A stretch of DNA of 64,000 bases, from NCBI GenBank assembly GCA_001689415.1, contig LUJM01000102.1, positions 6,988-70,987 of the forward strand, written 5' to 3'. The notes under the pieces were generated by a model that did not search any database, was not told where the DNA came from, and was given only the letters and a program-made list of their open reading frames with translations. Positions 61,227-64,000 of this stretch are shown piece by piece; the stretch's first letter is position 1; each line of letters opens with the position of its first letter. A program made the translations under genes and the position numbers. The stretch comes from Bacteroidales bacterium M2 (lineage in GTDB: Bacteria; Bacteroidota; Bacteroidia; Bacteroidales; Muribaculaceae).

Positions 61227-63635
61227 TCAGATAGAATATCCGAAACAGGTCATAAACGTACGCAGGTGCTCGAGGTCGCGGTCGCGCAGGTCGCCGTAGG
61301 GGCCTTTGGCCAGGCGTATTCGTTGCAGCCAATGATAATCGGATCGTCCGTTTGTAGGTGTCGGAAGCGCCCCGTAGCGACACACATGGCGCATTACGCT
61401 GTGTACGTGCTGCCTGAACGACACCTGCGAGCTCGTCGCCGGCAGGTCGCTGTGGCGGCGCAAGAAATCATCGAGCACCGCACGTTGGTCGGGCGGGAGG
61501 ATTATCACCCCCTGGCGTATATTGTCGAGCCAGCGGCGGAGTGATGTGTAGCCGCTGTCGGATAGCAGCGGCATGCGGCGGTGAAGCCCCACGAATTTGC
61601 GAAGGGCATCCACGCGCTTGTCGAACGACACACTGCGCCGGCTCTGGTACTCTTGGTCTTCGTAACCTTGCCCTGCAAGGGCGTAGCGGCGGTCGGGGAG
61701 CATTATTATCGTGCGCCCCTTGTCGAGATAGGCAAATACATTGATGCTGTTGAGGCTCGTGGTGGGGAAATGTTTGCTAACACGCCGGTGCAACTCGCTT
61801 GCCGACAGCGGTTCGCCTGCATTTTCGAGTTCCATTGCCATGCACTGGGTCACGGTGCCGGAGAAAGCGCCCTCCCAATCGTTCATCACATAGCGGCCCG
61901 AGCGCCCTACCGAGGCTATGCGCTTGCTGCGGAAGATATATGGACGCAGCTGGCGCTCCGTATCGGAGAGCTGGCCGGGGTTGGCCTTGTCGAATGCCTC
62001 GCACAGTTCGCTGTACGATACCGCGCGGCCAAGGTCGTCGAGAACCGCCTCAAGCGCCGAAATCACGTCGAGTTTATTGGGCCCGACCCTGAAGCTTGTG
62101 CTGTCTACGGCCTCTACGCCGTCGATACGCGTGATACAATCGAGATATATGCAGCAAAGATCGAGCACCGAATCGTGGAACTCGCTGCGGCTGCGCCCCA
62201 TATATATGTAAGGTGCAATGGCAAAGGTCTCGCTCTTGGTGCGCCTCATCTCAATGGTCTGAGACAGAAGCCTGAGAGTGGTCATCAGGTTTACACCGGC
62301 AAGGATGTCGCGGCGCACGAGCCATGTATTGGCTCCCGGCGACAGCTGCACCGTCATATATTCGGGCTTCAAGGCCGTGGCAATAGCCATTAGCTCGGGG
62401 CACGATACCGACAGCCCCGCAGCCTCGATGTCGTGATGCCACCTGGGATTTTGCTGCGAAATCACTGTATCTTGAATCCACGAGAAAGAATCGGCAGTCA
62501 ATTGCGACAGTTCGTCGGGCAGCGGCAGCCGTGTGGCTGTGAGCTGTCGCACACGCTCGCCCGAAAGCCCCAGCTGACTACCGATGTCGGCACAGTGCAT
62601 TCTTGTGCCGCCACTACCGATACCGTAGCGCATGGCATATATTCGAGCCGGGCGCGAGTCGCTGTGAGCGATGTAGCGCTCAAGCAGGTACAGCGGGTGC
62701 ACCCTGCCGCCGTCAAGCTCGAGCCGGGCGGCATATAGCACATCGTCGGAGCTAAGGAACGGGAAGCGCGATGCTATGTCGGCAGCAAATATTGCCGCTA
62801 CCCTATTTCTCCACTCCTCGTTTGAAGACTTCGCCAATGTCAATAGTTCCAGCAACTCGTCTTTTATAGAGTTGAGAAAAGCCCTCATCTCCATCAAGGT
62901 CCTTGTACCGGCATTCTTTAGCCTGTGAGGGTCGAGGGTCTTTGAGCCGAATATGTACGGCAGGGCAGTCTTGAGGTCAGAAAGCAGCGAAAGCGAGTTG
63001 ACGGTGCGCACCGACAGCCTCTTAAATTCAGCCAAGTAGCTACGCGCAAGCAGGTTTCGCACCGTATCAGGCAGGGAATTGTATATATCTTCGGCTTCGT
63101 AGCGGGCGCGTAGCTGCTCTACATAGGCATAGTTTGCATCGAGCAACGCTACGCTTTCAGGGTCGCCGCCGGTTTCCTCTTTCCAGAATGTAAACAGATG
63201 AGCCATGGCGGTCAATATGCTGCTGCGCATATTTTCGTCGGCATTACATACTTTGTCGATAAAGCGATAGGGGGTCTCTAAAAACCGTCCTGTTGCCTTT
63301 GCGTCGACCCCGAAGGTACCCATGGCGTGTTCGATAATCAAGGCCTCTTCATCATTAAGACGACCTTTCGCCCGCAAGAATGATTGGTGCAGGCCGCGAC
63401 GGATGATATCGGTAAACAAATCGGCAGGGGCCGAGAGGTATTTTTGACGCAAAGCATTGAGCTCGGCAGCACTTTTAGCACCACAGTTGCGAAGACTGTG
63501 GAGGGCGTCGGGATCGCAGTTGAGGAGGTCGCCGAGAGTAAGAATGCCATTCGACCGACACACATTGAGCGCTCTTACCGAAATCCCACGGCTTCCGGCA
63601 AAATGTTCGATAGGTGTATTACGATAGACATTCAT
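61227..63635 (-). CDS. Large protein combining alpha-CTD-like, sigma region 4-like and winged-helix segments
   Basis: 802 residues from the ATG at 63635; a GTG one codon earlier is possible. Residues about 20-67 (RSNGILTLGDLLN and LRNCGAKSAAELNAL) closely resemble the helix-hairpin-helix fold of the RNA polymerase alpha C-terminal domain, and a second such unit may lie near 209-262. Residues 349-370 (ADIGSQLGLSGERVRQLTAT) look like sigma region 4. Around 510-650 are two winged-helix-like units (VSYSELCEAFDKANPG; PLSASELHRRVSKHF). The last ~140 residues (for example YTSLRRWLDNIRQG) resemble helicase-associated repeats. No enzyme motif. Probably a DNA-binding regulator; exact function unknown. 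Confidence 0.7.
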   Translation of the reverse strand: MNVYRNTPIEHFAGSRGISVRALNVCRSNGILTLGDLLNCDPDALHSLRNCGAKSAAELNALRQKYLSAPADLFTDIIRRGLHQSFLRAKGRLNDEEALIIEHAMGTFGVDAKATGRFLETPYRFIDKVCNADENMRSSILTAMAHLFTFWKEETGGDPESVALLDANYAYVEQLRARYEAEDIYNSLPDTVRNLLARSYLAEFKRLSVRTVNSLSLLSDLKTALPYIFGSKTLDPHRLKNAGTRTLMEMRAFLNSIKDELLELLTLAKSSNEEWRNRVAAIFAADIASRFPFLSSDDVLYAARLELDGGRVHPLYLLERYIAHSDSRPARIYAMRYGIGSGGTRMHCADIGSQLGLSGERVRQLTATRLPLPDELSQLTADSFSWIQDTVISQQNPRWHHDIEAAGLSVSCPELMAIATALKPEYMTVQLSPGANTWLVRRDILAGVNLMTTLRLLSQTIEMRRTKSETFAIAPYIYMGRSRSEFHDSVLDLCCIYLDCITRIDGVEAVDSTSFRVGPNKLDVISALEAVLDDLGRAVSYSELCEAFDKANPGQLSDTERQLRPYIFRSKRIASVGRSGRYVMNDWEGAFSGTVTQCMAMELENAGEPLSASELHRRVSKHFPTTSLNSINVFAYLDKGRTIIMLPDRRYALAGQGYEDQEYQSRRSVSFDKRVDALRKFVGLHRRMPLLSDSGYTSLRRWLDNIRQGVIILPPDQRAVLDDFLRRHSDLPATSSQVSFRQHVHSVMRHVCRYGALPTPTNGRSDYHWLQRIRLAKGPYGDLRDRDLEHLRTFMTCFGYSI

Positions 63636-64000
63636 CACATTAAATAGTTTAAATAATTTCTGAAAAAACGAAGTTAAAAACAGAGAGGCTGCATAGAGCT
63701 TGCTTCACCCCGCAAATGTAAAGAATTTCCGCATTATCTACAAATAATTTTCAAAAATCTTGCAATCGCGATTAAAAAAAAGCTGTTTTTACCACAATTA
63801 ATTGACCTTTTTGGTGTTTTTAACCGTCAACAAGGCCGGCATAGGCGCTTGGCATTGGCACTGCTTGGTATTGCGCAACTTAAATAAAATTGCGAACTTT
63901 GTGGAATGAAGCAAAGCACAGTAGACAAAGCCCGCCTATTATTGCAGGGCAAAGATAATAAACGCATCCTTTTTGTACAATAGTTCGTTAAAAAATTATT
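63636..64000. other. 365-bp upstream region at window end
   Basis: Carries the promoter of the large regulator-like gene. A 25-codon ORF on the plus strand (63906-63983) with a CTTTG-containing box before it is too short to call. Nothing else seen; a gene may start beyond the window. Confidence 0.45.
63713..63744 (-). promoter_or_regulatory. Promoter of the alpha-CTD/sigma4-like gene
   Basis: Minus strand: TTTG (63741-63744), 20 bases, TACATTTG (63713-63720): full consensus match, about 75 bases before the start codon. Confidence 0.75.

Overview
The window is a stretch of chromosome from a Bacteroidota bacterium, most likely order Bacteroidales and in my judgement close to Muribaculaceae. 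The clues are the gene content (rimP-nusA-infB, DUF2795, DUF4271 and DUF6108 proteins, long-form urocanase with fused FtcD, LptG of about 600 residues, C-terminal sorting domains of the type IX secretion kind, a BspA-like leucine-rich repeat protein) and ten promoters that fit the Bacteroidota pattern TTTG-N17-22-TAnnTTTG rather than the usual sigma-70 -35/-10 boxes. The family assignment is inference; no rRNA is present.

Layout. 1-4.0 kb: the end of an RND efflux pump operon (inner-membrane permease, cut by the window edge, then a TolC-like outer-membrane lipoprotein). 4.0-5.4 kb: a decayed, AT-rich insertion next to a DUF2795 gene whose last codons are duplicated at the far end. 5.6-8.1 kb: a tight four-gene ECF sigma / anti-sigma / DUF6108 / outer-membrane beta-barrel operon. 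8.3-10.2 kb: rubrerythrin and a divergent COG0523 metal GTPase with a histidine-rich insert. 10.3-16.8 kb: a translationally coupled histidine-degradation operon (ftcD-hutU-hutH-hutI) that converts histidine to glutamate and passes the formimino group to tetrahydrofolate. 16.8-30.4 kb: mostly housekeeping genes (secreted sorting-domain protein, ribBA plus an unknown gene, an LptF/LptG-family permease, glycosyltransferase, malate dehydrogenase, two identical tRNA-Asn genes, rfbC, folK, infB, nusA, rimP). 30.8-36.8 kb: surface and hypothetical proteins with long repeat-rich spacers. 36.9-41.8 kb: a candidate structured RNA, tRNA-Cys, and an intact terminase-like ATPase/nuclease paired with an unrecognised 803-residue protein but without other phage genes. 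42-45.6 kb: an intergenic repeat zone with a 33-bp perfect inverted repeat, then hflX and an acyl-CoA synthetase.

45.9-57.3 kb is the most dynamic part: an Rhs/YD-repeat polymorphic toxin locus. It has a secreted companion, a large Rhs gene broken by a one-base shift at a C6 tract, an AT-rich toxin-like tip and candidate immunity gene, a second 'orphan' Rhs tip with its own promoter and signal peptide and a nuclease-like C-terminus followed by another candidate immunity gene, a fossil Rhs fragment, and a tandemly duplicated pair of tiny membrane-protein genes. 57.5-61.1 kb returns to housekeeping (tatD-like hydrolase, yidD, rnpA, hemD, DUF4271, LOG family). The last gene encodes an 802-residue protein combining RNA polymerase alpha-CTD-like and sigma region 4-like motifs with winged-helix segments.

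The items I would follow up first are the Rhs locus (frameshift, orphan tip, duplicated membrane genes), the lone terminase pair, and the unannotated structured RNA beside tRNA-Cys.
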